Of a stretch of 64,000 nt of DNA, positions 45,942-58,600 are shown piece after piece. A model generated the notes under the pieces. It searched no databases. It was not told the origin of the DNA and saw only the letters and a program-made list of their open reading frames with translations. The stretch spans positions 62,001 to 126,000 of the forward strand of contig JAYMTJ010000002.1 of the NCBI GenBank assembly GCA_036897525.1, written 5' to 3'. Source of the stretch: Pelargonium x hortorum. Lineage: Eukaryota; Streptophyta; Magnoliopsida; Geraniales; Geraniaceae. Within the stretch, counting starts at the first letter, position 1. The number at the start of each line of letters is the position of its first letter. Both the position numbers and the translations under genes were made by a program.

Positions 45942-48900
45942 AGAATAAATTCGTTTACAACAAATACCAACGGCTACTCATACTAGAAATCGGATTCTTC
46001 AAATAAGTTCAGTCAAGAACTCTCTTACTAAAACGCACCGAGTCGACATAACAACACAGGGAGGTCCCGTAGATCGGAAAGTTAATTCGAGATAATTATA
46101 GTTAGTATTGAATTGAGGTTCCTTATTAGTTGTAGTTTTAAAAATATATCTACTAAGTTTAGTTACTTAGAATAGTCTTTTAGGCTGATGCGTTAGAGTA
46201 GTGTTTGGATTCGATTCCTTAGGTTAGGAGATTGCCGGTTTGCTAGAGATGATTTAGAGTTCGGTAGGAGCATAAGGAAGCTCCCTCACTTGACCAGGCT
46301 TTAAATTGAGTGGTTTATTTTATTAGATTGGTACCTTAGACTGAGGTTCTAAGAAAGAGATACAGAGTTTAGAATTAGCACTTTCAAGTAAGCAGAGGGA
46401 TTACTGGTTAAGAAAGGAAAGAAAGAGAGGGATTCCTAGCTTCCAGAGTCTTTATAGTTAAGGAAGCTCCTTTCTTTATAGAAATGATTGACAACTGTTC
46501 TACCATATAATAGAAGAGTCTATAGAAAAAGGTATAGAAAGGCTGCTATTTGTACTCTAAATTCACCTCCACTTAGGAATCTTAAATACACTTGTACTTG
46601 AAACCCTTAACCCTAAACTCATTAAGGAACCCTCACTCTAACACCCAAGCAAGATGTGAAAGATGGAATATAACTAAAGAAGGAACATTAAGAACACAGT
46701 CTCTCTAATTAATTGTCTAAGCGGATAGAAGGCAAAGGAAGGATTCTGGTTTATCAAATAGGCCTACCCGTTGATATAAAGATAAAGCTGTAGCTTGTGT
46801 AATTTAAGGGCTCTTTGAAACGAAAAAAAAAGGGTTACTGCATGAATTTCTACCAGATCGGGCATTCTTACTAGGTCCAAGTGGGTAAAAAAAGAAATTT
46901 CTTATACTGCCAGGTATAGGAGCTGATAAGCACTTTATACTTCTAATATAAAACCAACTTATTAGGCGCGGGTAGAACCCAAAAGGAAAGCTTCAAGGGT
47001 ATCCCTTGGCATATCATAACTTGCTTATAAAAATTTATTCAATTGCTTCCGAAGTTAAAGTATATAAAAAGGGAAAGGTCTCGAGCAAAAAAGGCTCCAA
47101 ATGGCGGGTCTTCTTCATCTAATCCTTAGTACCTTAGTAGAATTAGTAGAACTTGAATTTAAGAAACTAGATTTGTAGACTCGAGGTCAATATTCATTCC
47201 TCTTTTTAGAGTTCCATACTAGTCAAAATATTTCAAACTATCAAACTAGTGGAATTCCAGGAGATCCCATGTGGGTATAACCTCGAAGGTTTAGTACTCT
47301 ATTTTATTTTCTCGTCTTTCATGCATTAAAAGTTTACTTGAATGTATTCCTTTTTTAGCTCTAACAGGATTACCTTTTGGGTAGCTCTTCTTGCTATTGT
47401 AGCATTAAGCCCTTACCCGAGTCTCGAGGCATTATATATATAACTAATTATAAAGAATGATGCTTTTGGGTGACTAAAAAATTCGATTCGGTATTATGTT
47501 TATTTATCCAACAGATAGAGACAAAACCTATTAATCACACGGACACTTCAAGATTCCTCATAAATTAAAGTACAGGGTAAAATCGTATTAAAATAGTCGG
47601 AAGTCCGTAATCTTAATAGAAGTAAAATGCCCAGAAAATCTTGTACAACTCACAATAAAGATCTTTGAACTCAGTCTAGTTACAATTCCTAAATGAGAAC
47701 CCTTACGCGGAGTCAGTCCTCTTGCTCAAAGCTACAGCCAATAAAGGCATTACTTCTGATTTAGAATATACTCACAATGCATTTTTTCCTGTCTTGCTAA
47801 TTTTCTTCTCTTCTCTCTCACCATCCTATTTTGTAGAACCCTGGGACTCCTCTTTACATTACAGGCATTTTTGGACTCAATAATCTTGACACAAGCACAG
47901 TTAACTACTCGTGTGGTATTTGAACCATCTATCTCTTTAATTATAACAATTAAGTTCCTCCGGATATTCTAGAGTTTTCATTACCATCCCTTGCTTTTTT
48001 AGAAGAGATAGGTTCTTTTAGACTGAAAGTGCAGAATGGGGAATATACAATACAATTAAGTAATACATTAGCATTCCCACTGGGTAGGTATCTCTTCTCT
48101 CCTTTTAGTCACTCCTATTACTTACTACTACTACTGCTCTATTAAAGGTATTTCTTTCTCTAGCTCATATAAAGAAGAATTCTAATAACACCAACTCCTA
48201 ACCAATAAGTCATGGTACGGAAGAAAGTCAATAACAAAGTGTCCTAGGTTTTTGGGGATTTCAAAATTTTTTAAATAAGAAATTCTAGCAAAGGAAGTCA
48301 AGGTTTTTTTTGTTATTCTGTTATATTATATAGGGTCCATTATTAATTAAATTCGAATGGGTTATACCTGACCACTCCCCAAGTTTAGCAAAGCTCTTGT
48401 AAGATTTTAATACCTTGGATATAGCACTTTAATGATCTTTTACTATAAATATTATAGATTTCCGTAGGTTCAAACAAAATATGCATCTCGCTTCGGTGCT
48501 TTCTTTCTCTTTTATTATTGTAGTGAGGAAAAAGAATTTTATGTCGTGTTAACTTAACTACTATAACAGTACCCTTTACCCAGATTTAAACTTTGAACTA
48601 TCAAAACTTAATCTACCGCAGGGATATAGTACAGACAGGATCCTACCTTTATGAGATTTGACCCTCAAGTTTTTTCTTAGATGGTGTAGCCAGTATTACT
48701 ATTATTGCAATTATTTATTAGAATAACTAAAAGAATAATACAAGAAAAGGCGTGCCAATGTACTTTTTTTTTGTTAATCATGAAATTCAAGATGTCCTAT
48801 TAAAGGAAGAGGTTATTAAATTGCAGGTCTTTTCTTTACCTATGCCTTTACTTACAAAGCTTCTCAGAGATAGTACATATGTTTTCTTACATACAACTCA

Positions 48901-49152
48901 AACCCTTTGAGTTTACTCTGTCCGAGTACTTTCAGGATTCTCCAGGACCTTTCATATGAAGCTTTACTAAGAATTCTTTAGCATTGTACCAACTATTCTT
49001 ATTTTAAACCGGTATTGGACTCTTCTGTACTTTAAGAAAACTTTCGATAAAGGAAGGATCTCGCAGTTTAAGCATCTTGCATAATATATAATATATAGGG
49101 CATCGCAGTCCCCAGAAATTCCGCAAACTTTGACTTGCGAAAGGTTTTTTTT

Positions 49153-49162
49153 AGGGGCCCCT
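49153..49162. repeat. G+C mini-palindrome between T runs
   Basis: AGGGGCCCCT is a perfect ten-base palindrome with eight T before and five more T after it. The short stem plus T-run has the form of a weak intrinsic terminator on the plus strand, but no gene precedes it, and it fits the general mini-palindrome family. Confidence 0.6.
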
Positions 49163-49488
49163 TTTTTGAAACTAGAGCCTCTTGCTTAAATGAAATAAGA
49201 GTGGGCAAACTAGAGTCTCCTCTTTGTATTCAACTTCGGACTAGAATTAAGAGTCTTGGGGAAGAAACTTATAAAGTAGAAAGACTTTTGAGGGCTTCAC
49301 TTGCGTAACAGCCTAACACTGAAATCTCATTATAAGGAGAATATCTGTTGCACTAAGTTACTATAAGAAATCAAGCTATAAATCCTTGGCACCGGATAAA
49401 GAAAAAACCTAATAAGTAACTCTTGTAAGTAAGGTACTTTTGTGCGCTATTCATTTTTAAGAAGAAATTCTCCTGACTCTTGAGTTAA

Positions 49489-49520
49489 GTGCTATGACAG
49501 AGTGGCTTTCGGTTGGCCAG
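49489..49520 (+). other. tRNA D-arm-like sequence
   Basis: GCTATGACAGAGTGGCTTTC followed by GGTTGGCCAG resembles the 5' part at 45803-45850. It lies 100 bases from the tRNA-like repeat at 49620-49692, which is on the other strand. Confidence 0.25.
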
Positions 49521-49619
49521 TATAACTCTATTATAGACTAGGTGATAAGGCTCCCCTTACTTCTACAAATAAGAGTTGGCTAGAATCTTACCGGCCTTAC
49601 TTAAAGAGTGTACTTCGAT

Positions 49620-49692
49620 GAGATTTGAACCAAGGATCCTCGTGCATTCAGCTCGTGCTTTACTTTCGATTCTTAGAGTCCTTGGTAGTTGA
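49620..49692 (-). repeat. tRNA-like repeat T1, copy 2
   Basis: Seventy-three bases alignable end to end with 4219-4292. On the minus strand it runs TCAACTACC ... AAAGCACGAGCTGAATGC ... CCTTGGTTCAAATCTC. The B-box/T-loop is excellent, the 3' T-stem half is not complementary, and no acceptor stem forms. Divergence between the copies is high outside the T-loop, so both are old. Confidence 0.5.
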
Positions 49693-50704
49693 TATCTAAT
49701 GCACTTTTACTGGATATTTCCAACAACTAGCTTTGTATATTCGCAAGCCTTAGCGTTACTTGGTACCTGTATTTTCTTATAAAGCTAAGGGTACTATTTA
49801 AGAATGTAAAACCCTTGCACTACCCGCTATGGAGTAACTGGGTAAAGAGAATCTACTCAAACGGGAAAGTACTTACCATCTCATCTATTGAATGTATGCT
49901 TCTTAGTCAGTATATTCAGAGCTCCCAAAGCTAGTCCAAACTCTCCAACTAAGGTCCCAAACCAAACGAAGACCTCTTTCAAAAGTTTGGACAAAGCAAT
50001 AAACTTCCCTTTCTTAATTTTATTCTGAATGAATAAGAATCTTTAATATTTATTTATATTAAAAGCTTGTAACAAAGATGCTCCGATAACCCCTGAATTT
50101 GATTAATATCAGGATGGAAACATTCAAAGTATGTACTGCCGAGGCACCTCGTCCTTGTTCTCAGAAACACGTTATATTAGACTATTTTTCTTTTTTGTCC
50201 ATGCGGTATGAATAAATTCTACTAAACTAATAAGTTTATATGTGGTTATAGGCTGGATCTGTCGATTTAGGCTCCTACTCGTTTTTTTTTTTTTAATTTG
50301 TTTACCTTTGATATATAATATTAATTGACTTAGTCTGAATAGGACAAAACCGCCATCTTAGGATGAGAAAGATGCAATATTGGGATAAGCCTACGTAAGA
50401 TTTCGTATCAGACGAAACTCCGAAAGAATTCCTATAAGAGTGCGTCTGAAAAAACTCGCATAAGTTATAATTAATGTATAAAAAGTAGGGGACAGAGATT
50501 CATGTGTTATATCCCTCTTTGGAATTCGTTTTCTACATGTGAGTTTTACTTATAGTAATGAAAGAGCTCCTCACAATATACAGGATGGGTCTTATAGCAT
50601 TCTTATATTTCAGAGTCTATATCAAGAAGTACCTTCTCAAGAGGGACCCTACGACTCCTTTTGATATTATAAGAAAGATTCCCCAATTGGTATAGGAACA
50701 TAAG

Positions 50705-50766
50705 GGCGCTTTAATTCAATTCCCTGGGAAAGGGGCCTGCGTACTTTTTTTAAGGTTCGAGTCCTG
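50705..50766 (+). other. tRNA-like remnant with strong B-box
   Basis: AGGTTCGAGTCCTG (50753-50766) is a perfect B-box. Upstream, TTTAATTCAATTCCCTGGG has a loose A-box likeness at about the right distance. The region between is not tRNA-like and contains a T-run. It is a degenerate tRNA copy or a tRNA-derived repeat head. Confidence 0.35.
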
Positions 50767-53700
50767 TATATTTAGCAGTTTAAGCTGTTCTGTCTGATAC
50801 AATAAGGAAGTTAAGGAACCCTGTAATTAGTTAGGTAGAATCCGGAATACCTAAAGGGTACAAAAATAGCAAAACATTTAAAGTAGAAATCCAATATAAC
50901 TAGAGTTTATCAAAGGGGGGAAAAGACTCCAGAGCTACAAGAGTGTACTCAGCTGGTTATAATATGATAGTGATACCCAAGTTCCTAGACTAGAGACAAT
51001 CACCTTGTTTCAGTGATGCCCTTAACTTCATGAATAGAAGCTTATAATAGAACCCTGTGTCTTAAAAGAGTCTTCTGCGATATAATAAGAATTCCGAGAG
51101 ATAACTAAAAGCAGTACTATAAGATCCTTACCCTTTATGTATTACGAATAGTATAACAACTTAGGATAGGAGTAAAAGACTTAAAATTTAGTAAGAGAAA
51201 CTCTTTTGTTTACTTAGTCAGGGATATTGATAGTGGAACTGAGTTAGGATTCCTTCTTAGTGAAAAGCTCACAATTTAATGGATGCTCGACAAAAGTGTG
51301 ATAGTGGAGGCGTTGAAACTGCAAATAGGTCATACAAGGTGGGGCTAAAACACTTCTTGAAATGAGTTCTGAGGGTCGAAATAGCTGCTAATCTATAAAT
51401 TTAGAAAGGCTGGCATGTGTAGTTGCTTATAACCTGTAAAAGGGCCACGCCTTCAGAAACGTGAAATTAAACTAGCTAAAAAGCTTGCAAGGGACCCATG
51501 TCTGCTTATACTTCCTTTTTTTGTTACCTTGGCGTTAACTTGACCCAGAATCTTCGAACTAAAACTTCTGGTCATACTATTATTTTACCTTGTCAAGGAT
51601 CTCTTTCTTTTTTAAAATGGGTTAACAGTAGTAAGAAACTTTTATACATATGCTTATTAGCTTCCGGGCTTTCTAAGGCAGTATCTAGGCGGTTGGTTGA
51701 GTAGGTTATTAATAAAAAAAGTATGTAACTAAATGCTCCTTTTAAAGGGATTTACTCCAAGTCTTCTAGTTAAGTTAGTGGACATATCAAGCAAGGGATA
51801 ATGGTATAAGTTGTAAGCCCTGTCTCTATTTTATTAAAGAACTGGTGGCAATATGAAGGGCAGTAAAATACCTTCTTTTAGGATTATTAGAACTAGACAG
51901 GATCCAGGTCCCCGTCAAATAAAGAAAAAACCTGTTGTAAAAAGAAGAAATTTTAGTATTATGTAGCACCTCAAAGCCCAGGATTACTCAACAGACTGAC
52001 TACTTATGACTTATGCGAGGACTCTTTTCTATCTTGATTTTTTATTCTACTAAACCCATCGAAGTCCATTAGATATATGAATTACTCTATACCTAGAAAA
52101 ATCTCGTGAAACTGAATAAGCTTTCATTTTACTACCTATATTATAAGGGACTGCTCGCTGCGTTCGTTAAGACTGAGTTCAGACATTCTGCTGCTGGCAT
52201 AATCTCTTTTCAGAAGGGAACTGAGTTTACTTTATTGTAATTATAGGAAATCCCTTTTTAATAGCCTTGTAACAACGTATTACTACAAAATCTTTATTAC
52301 AATTCAACAAGTTATTAGTCTATACTAGAACTAATAAGTAATTAATTAGATGGATCTTCTAACTTCTTCCCTTTTTTATTGCTTAATAAAGATTAGAGGA
52401 CGTTGAGGAATTCATTTAACAAACTACTAGAAACATAAACTGTCCCAAATACGCAAGTTCCGGAGTCAATAACAAAACCAAATTTGGGCGCTTTCAGACA
52501 GCACGAAGGCTTGTCATACTATCTTTATTTCATAAACCGAGTTACCCTAACTCCATTAGCATTAGTTACTAACAGTTATAAGTACTCCGTTTGGTTTATA
52601 TAAGTCACGTCTACTCCAGAGAGCACTAGCTTTCCCGCAATTCCGATTAAGCATTCAAGATTTTAACTCTTTCCTTCTGAAAAGCTTCAGCAAGTTAGTA
52701 AAGTACCCGAAGGATAAATCCTACTATAAATATAGAGTCCAATCCAAGTAGTTAAGAGTTTTGCTTATCTATATACGACTCTAGATCTTAGTAACTTAGT
52801 AGGATCCCGTTATTGCATTCTGTTTGAGATTCAAGGTCTTTTTCCGGGGAGGTTTGCTACGAGCTGTAGTACTAAAAAGTCAAGATATACTTTCTGTAGA
52901 GATATAAAAGTAGTTTCGTTGCGGCAAAGAATGAAATTAAGTCTTTACCGAAGGATTGTTTAGCAAGCACACTCTCTGAATTAATTGTTGCTTTTGTAGC
53001 TTGTTTTGTTGAAAGCTTTTCGCGCTTTAATTAGTTTAATACATCAATATGCCGTTTGTTACTCAAGAGTTTTGACTACTCCACAGCAGGAAACTACTTG
53101 AGTTTTTATGGGCTAAACGGAGGACTTATTATACGCCGGTATAATTAAGGAATCTTTTGCGTATAGTAGTCCTTGTCTAGTTATGCAATATTACATACAA
53201 GAACCTCTACTTTATCGAGTCTGGAGGGGTCCTCTGTATTAGATCAGGTAGTATATATTTATTAACAAAATAATGTAGCTTCTAGTTGTATTAGGGCTTT
53301 TTGTGAATTTGTGAACAGGAAATAAAAAAATTCAAATGTAAATAGTTATAGGCCACTCTTGGATACCCCTTTCGTTTATAGGAAAATCCTCCTTTTTTAA
53401 AGAGACTCTCAATTTGTGGCACAAAAAAACTTACTAGAGTCCGAAGTGTAACCCAGTAAAGTAATTAAGGAGTTTCTGAGCATAAATTTTGGTTTATAGG
53501 GAATAGAATAAGTATAGATTTCTTTATATTGTACGTATTCTTTCTTTCTTTTGCTTCCATATTTTATATTGTAAGTAGTATACCGGAATTTACTAAATTT
53601 TGTTCTATTTAATGTCCAAAAGTAGCTATTCCGTAGTCAAGTCAAGTCAGTCGCTTCGTTCTTTCTGTCTTTTACAAACCCCTAACTGGGGAATCCATTT

Positions 53701-56700
53701 TAACTCCAGTAGTTTTATTCTTAACTTATATGATTTCATATAAAATTCGTAAAGACTATCAGACTTAAAAACCTTGAATTCAAAGAACCTAATCCAAAGG
53801 ACTGAAGAAATCCTATATGATACTAAAAAGCCAAAAGTATACTATACTGGGTATAATCTTGTTTAACACAAAGTAAAAAAAAAAGGAGGATATTTAAGGA
53901 CCATCGGAAAATCGTGTACGTACCTTACAAGGAAGACTGTAAAAACAAAAGCTTCAACAGGGAATACTAATATACTGTTTCGGTTACTCAGGGATCCAAA
54001 ATAAGATTTTTTTTGTACGACCTTTCAACTATAAACTCTAGCGGTATAGAACAGGTTAACGAAAAAACTGGGAAGGACTTCATATGGCAGTTACTATAAT
54101 TATTGCATATATCAGAAGGGGACACTGCTAATTCTACCTTATGTTATCCGATATGCTGAAAACTCGATGAATAAAATTATATTACACTAAATCTAAACTC
54201 AATTACACCAAAAAGCAAGCAACCCGAGACCCGGCTATACATTTTCAAAGGGACTTAAATAAAAAAAGTGGCTCTCCTAAGGAAAATCTAGTGTTTATCA
54301 GATTGAATTATACCACCAGATAGAAATCCCTTTATCTTTATCTTTCCAAGAATATCTTCTCGAACCCCGAGAACTCTACGAAGTTCTCTTTAAGCTAAGC
54401 CCCGGGAATCCCTAGAAGTAAGCTCTTGTCGTCTTCTGTAATTAATGTATTCCTGTTTTCAGGAGAGGTTTCTTACTTATATTAGTCTTTTCTAGAAGTA
54501 ATCCGTTTTAGGAGCTATTTAACTAACAGTAAAGAGTGTATGTAGATACAAAAAATCTATATATACTACAGACCAAAGGCCCCTTATTCATTCGTTCAAC
54601 CAATATCCGTATTACTTTACTAGGATCTCTGCTCTCATACCACGTTTTATTTTACCCGTATTTGTACAGTTTTTTAGAAATGATTCCTTGTTTTATTTCC
54701 ATTTAGGCTTCGCAAGGAATACAATTGGGAATAGACAGTCTAGAATCCTTGTAATACTTAGTTGTTATACTTATAACTGGAATGTTTGGGAGTACCAATT
54801 ACCAGAGAGAAAGCTCACAATTAAATATCCCCTTTAGTAGAGTAATTTGCGAACTTCTAAAAGAGTAATCTAATAAAAAAGGGATATTAAGAGTGATTGA
54901 CAATTTAATAAAGTAGTGTTTATATGCAAGTTTTTGTTCAAAGAGAGTCGGGGTATAAGCTGTAAATACAAATTTTAAAATGAATACTATATAATCAATC
55001 GTATAATTTTCTAATCAAACCAAGCTAATATGTAAAACTATTTTACAATTTGTTAGTGATTTAATAAATTTCTATTACCCTAGCTGCTCTGAGCTCCTTT
55101 AGCGAGCCTAAGTCACTTTATTTTACAGCACCTATTTAATAGGATAGTTTAAAATGTGGTGTATAAGATTCTATTTTCTACGGGCTTGGGGAAGAGTTTG
55201 GTAGTTTAAGAAGCATATGATTAGGAAAATATTTGTTTGTCTATTATGGTATATCTTGAAGTATTCTCATATATTCCTATGTTAAATTCCGGGTATTTTT
55301 GTATAGTAGATGATGCTCTATGTTTATCTGGATCTTTTAATAAGTAAATAAAGAATATTACTAGTTACATAATGATACACCTAGGTTTTTTCAAATTAAG
55401 GAAATTGGGAAGGAAGCTACTTCGTCTAGCTCCTGTAGTTAACTTAAGAGTTGTATAATTCAAGCTGGTCGACAATTGTAATTCCAAAAAAATCTTTTTA
55501 TCGTTTCAGATAGTATATACAAACTAACTGGTTTGCAGTGAAAAAAACCTTTTCCTTATCATATAGTTCCCAATAAAATAGTTGAAAAGCTTGACTACCG
55601 CCTATATGACCCGTTATTTATAAGAACTAAAATTCTCTTAGCGTACCTTGCTTATACATTCAGAAACCTAAGTACTATTTAAGGTAAAAAAACCGCCCAT
55701 AAGGTTCCGATCAAGACATCAGTCAACCTCTATATCTATGGTTATAGTTAGGATCCGTATTTGGAAAGAACGCTCTCTATCTAAATCAAGTTAATTACCG
55801 CATTTAGTTAAAAAGAGACTTTTCGAGAATCTACTTAGTACATCGAACTAGGATTCATGCATGGTTCATGTATGAACAGCTGCTACTTTACTTTAAACAA
55901 TTAGACAGAAAGCACTCTGTATAGAGGCATAGAGGCTCCTTTTACTCTTTTAGGGCAAAGCTCAGAAGCCCAAGCTAGCTACAGGGTGCGACGGGTATTC
56001 GTAACAAAAGGAAAGGTCCGCTTGCGTGTTCCTAACCCCTCCGAGCCAAGTTAATAAAAACATAAAGAACTGTCTGAAACGGGAGATTTTTTAGGTTTCT
56101 AAAGTTAATTCTTTGATTTTCCTTTTTACTATAATATAAACAGAAGTAGAGATTAAATCTTAATGTCTATCTACTCTTGAATGCACTATAAAAACTAGAA
56201 ATTAACTAATAGGATAGGCTTTCCGCAGGATCCTTATCAAAATACAAAAGAAAATAAGGGATATCTTCTCCTAGCTATGATTTGACAAGACCCTTACCTA
56301 AAGCCTAAAGGCCCAATACATCTTAATTCAACTTCTTCAGGAATCCGCGGTAGAAAGCAAAAGCGCTACAGATATATTTAATATCACATAGCTTCAAGGG
56401 CACTGCGGAATACTTAATACGGGAGTTATCTTATCGAATATAAAACTACATGGGCGTCTTGTATAGGATTAAGTAGAACCTCCTTAAATCTCAAAAAGGA
56501 GCGTTTTTGCATGCATATATAAGAAAGTTGGTTTCGCAATTCAAGGTAGACCAAAACGAGATAGATAAATAAAAGAGTAAGTCAAACAGGGTAAAAGATA
56601 AGAAGATACTGCAGTGAATGGCTTGCTATTGACCTTCAAAGGGTGGAATTCTGAGTTTGGCAACCGAAGCGCTACACTTTTAAAGGACTTACTTACTTTA

Positions 56701-57097
56701 GTTTTAGAGGATTCTTAATGTGACTTAGTTCAGATTTACGGTAAAGGTGGATACTTTTCTCTTTGTTTAAAGAAAGAGAGGATTCTTAGCTTAGATCAGT
56801 TAGGTAAGTCGGAGGGTTAGTCAAGAAAGAATAGGAATTCTCAACAAAGAATATAGAACTGTTTCTGATTCTAGATAGACGGTAAAGGAATAACTATCTT
56901 CTTTCGATTTTGGATTCTTGGTAAGGAGGTTGTCTTAATGGAACCAAGGCAGGACTGGAGAGGTAACTCTTCCGATTAAGTGTAAAGGATTTAGGATAAC
57001 TGATTGGGGTAGAGCCCTGAAGAAGGTCTATCTGATGGAGCAAAAGAAGGTCAATGGCAGTCGAAGGTGCTGCTAAATAACAGATTCTAGTATCTTT

Positions 57098-57262
57098 CTA
57101 GTAGATATAATGGGATAGCAAAGATAACTTTCCTTGTTCTAAAGCAACAGCTTGCAAAGGAGTACTAATAGTCTCAGGTTGTTCCTCTAAAGGAGTATCT
57201 TGTTCTAAAGAGATATCACTATCAGTAACAATATTAGTATCTCTTCTAAAGGAATAGGACTC
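57098..57262 (-). other. acidic low-complexity protein-like frame
   Basis: A 54-codon minus-strand frame gives an acidic, Thr/Pro/Glu-rich translation with recurring PLEE-, PLQ- and LEQ-type motifs (for example DSDISLEQDTPLEEQPETIS). The recurrence is in the DNA too: CTTGTTCTAAAG on the plus strand at 57133-57144 and 57199-57210, 66 bases or 22 codons apart. Such composition is typical of a disordered linker in a real protein. The frame has no start codon, and longer frames overlap it on both strands. It may be a fossil fragment; I cannot say of what. Confidence 0.3.
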
Positions 57263-57504
57263 TCACCCATAGTCACAGGTTCTGTTTCAGGTCTCGTTGT
57301 AACAGTCTCATTGTTAGCCTCAGTATCACCCTGTTTTAATGGTAGTTCTGGTAAGCTAGTCTCAATTCTTTCTCTTGAGAAAGAAAGAATTCATAAAGAG
57401 TTGCCTTCAATTGTAGTACTAGAGTTACAGAGTTTAGCCCAGTATAGAAGCAGGGTTATGACAAAAGGCAGTGGAAATCAGTTAACAACTCTTCGCTGTT
57501 CCAT
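57205..57504 (-). other. 100-codon frame if TGA is sense, begins with ATG
   Basis: This frame begins with ATG at 57504, reads MEQRRVVNWFPLPFVITLLL, has a possible membrane helix, and passes into a Thr/Glu/Pro-rich stretch (NNETVTTRPETEPVT). It needs TGA read as tryptophan. A fully open plus-strand frame covers the same DNA (57209-57553), so at most one strand is real. The inverted repeat at 57364-57391 lies inside. I do not recognise it. Confidence 0.25.
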
Positions 57505-57553
57505 AGATAAGAACCAGCTTACAAGAACAACTGCTAGAAGCTACACTGACTAA
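57209..57553 (+). CDS. unassigned open frame, up to 114 codons
   Basis: The longest stretch without any standard stop that I found. A TTG start at 57311 would give 80 residues beginning LASVSPCFNGSSGKLVSILS. Residues before that are Ser/Val/Gly-rich (TGSVSGLVVTVS), and the C-terminus is basic and Thr-rich (NQLTRTTARSYTD). The opposite strand is nearly as open and looks at least as protein-like, so the openness may come from base composition. There is no ribosome-binding site or neighbour gene. I recognise no family. Confidence 0.22.
   Translation, partial: RDITISNNISISSKGIGLSPIVTGSVSGLVVTVSLLASVSPCFNGSSGKLVSILSLEKERIHKELPSIVVLELQSLAQYRSRVMTKGSGNQLTTLRCSIDKNQLTRTTARSYTD
57364..57391. other. 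10-bp inverted repeat
   Basis: AATTCTTTCT, eight bases, then AGAAAGAATT: a perfect 10-bp stem. It is inside protein-like frames on both strands, so it may be incidental to a purine/pyrimidine-rich patch. Confidence 0.6.
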
Positions 57554-58530
57554 GATAGTACTGCTTTCAAGGACATTAGCAGTCCTTTTCGACAAGAAAA
57601 GACATTCCTTTCCATTAAGACTTAGGATTCCCAGCTATACAGAATTCTCGGAAGAAAGCTCTCTAGCACAAAGATAAACTTGCTTCCAAAATAGAATCCG
57701 TTATGTTATGTTATTCTACAGACTTGCTTCCATTAAGCCATTGTCCAAGTAAACTTGCCTTCAACTCTACTTGCAAAGGACAGCTTTCACTTCCTATTTA
57801 GCAACAGTAGCAGTTACACCATAAAAGAAAGGCAGTTTACTGTGTTCATGGCTTTTTCCATTACATTTAAGTCCTAGCAAGGAATACATTTTCTATAATC
57901 CTTTTCCTAAAAGTGCACTTTCAGATCCATTTCGCTCATATAAATTGAGTACTTAAAATAAATCTTGTATCTTATGTGTAATCCAGAGACCCTACCGATA
58001 CCATCACCTACTGAGAGGACTGTGCTAATGAGGTGTTGCAAGGAATCTCGAGATTGTGTGGTAGGGACTTCTCCTATAGTCATATATAGTATTAACAGCT
58101 CCTCAGTTTTCTAGCTAGTCAGTTTGTTAGTTAAAGATATTTTCAAATAAGGAGAAAGACCTTTTAATATAGTATTCAGGGGGTAAGCCTTAAGAAAGCG
58201 TTGGTATTTGGCATCTCGGTCAGTCAAGAGTTCTAGGTCTAGCTGAGTTATGAAGTTAAGTCAATAAAGAGTAAGCCGTTTTACAGGTTTCCGATTTCCG
58301 GGTAGTCCTTTCTTTCTTATCTAGTGGGATAGGTTAGGGCTCTACTACTGGCTGAGTCTCGGGTACTGGGTAAGCTCAAGCAAGGTCCGCAGCAACAAAG
58401 TCAAAGTTATTTTTTGGTTAGAGCGTATGTGTACTCTATATTCATATTCTCCTAAGTTTGAATCCTCCCTAACGAATAAGAACATGGGCGCCCTGAGGAA
58501 TATCCCTTAATAAATACTAATCCTGATATT
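57554..58530. other. unresolved DNA next to the 57 kb island
   Basis: No supported gene. GACTTGCTTCCA-like sequences recur near 57690, 57721 and 57755, perhaps a decayed tandem repeat. Further on, 58170-58400 is purine-rich on the plus strand with a D-arm-like CTGGCTGAGT near 58350. I see nothing else. Confidence 0.4.
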
Positions 58531-58600
58531 CTAGCTACTAATGAATAGTAAAACTCTTTTATAAACTAACTCCACATTAAAAAAGGACTATACCCAGTAA
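58531..58600 (+). repeat. dispersed repeat R2, copy 2
   Basis: Carries TAGCTACTAATGAATAGTAA identical to copy 1 at 27703-27768, then six extra bases, ATAAACTAACTCC, and ACCCAGTAA. Here no protein-like frames flank it, in contrast to copy 1. Confidence 0.75.

Larger units (their letters stand above)
43963..57097. other. gene-free DNA with scattered repeats
   Basis: About 13 kb with no supported gene. It holds repeat R1 copy 2 (45854-45941), tRNA-like pieces at 45803-45850, 49489-49520, 49620-49692 and 50705-50766, the mini-palindrome AGGGGCCCCT at 49153-49162, and a T13 tract at 50282-50294. Purine-rich plus-strand patches lie near 46.2-46.5 and 56.6-57.05 kb. The frame at 51498-51704 is not supported by composition or context. 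Confidence 0.45.

Noticed and set aside
46330-46480. Purine-rich tract as coding DNA
   Set aside because: Strand asymmetry alone; all frames are closed within short distance.
49153-49167. Intrinsic terminator
   Set aside because: Palindrome plus T-run has the right form, but no gene precedes it and the same palindrome type occurs all over the window without T-runs.
51498-51704. 68-codon plus-strand frame beginning with ATG
   Set aside because: Although ATG-started, it has no recognisable motif and no neighbour; a chance frame is sufficient.
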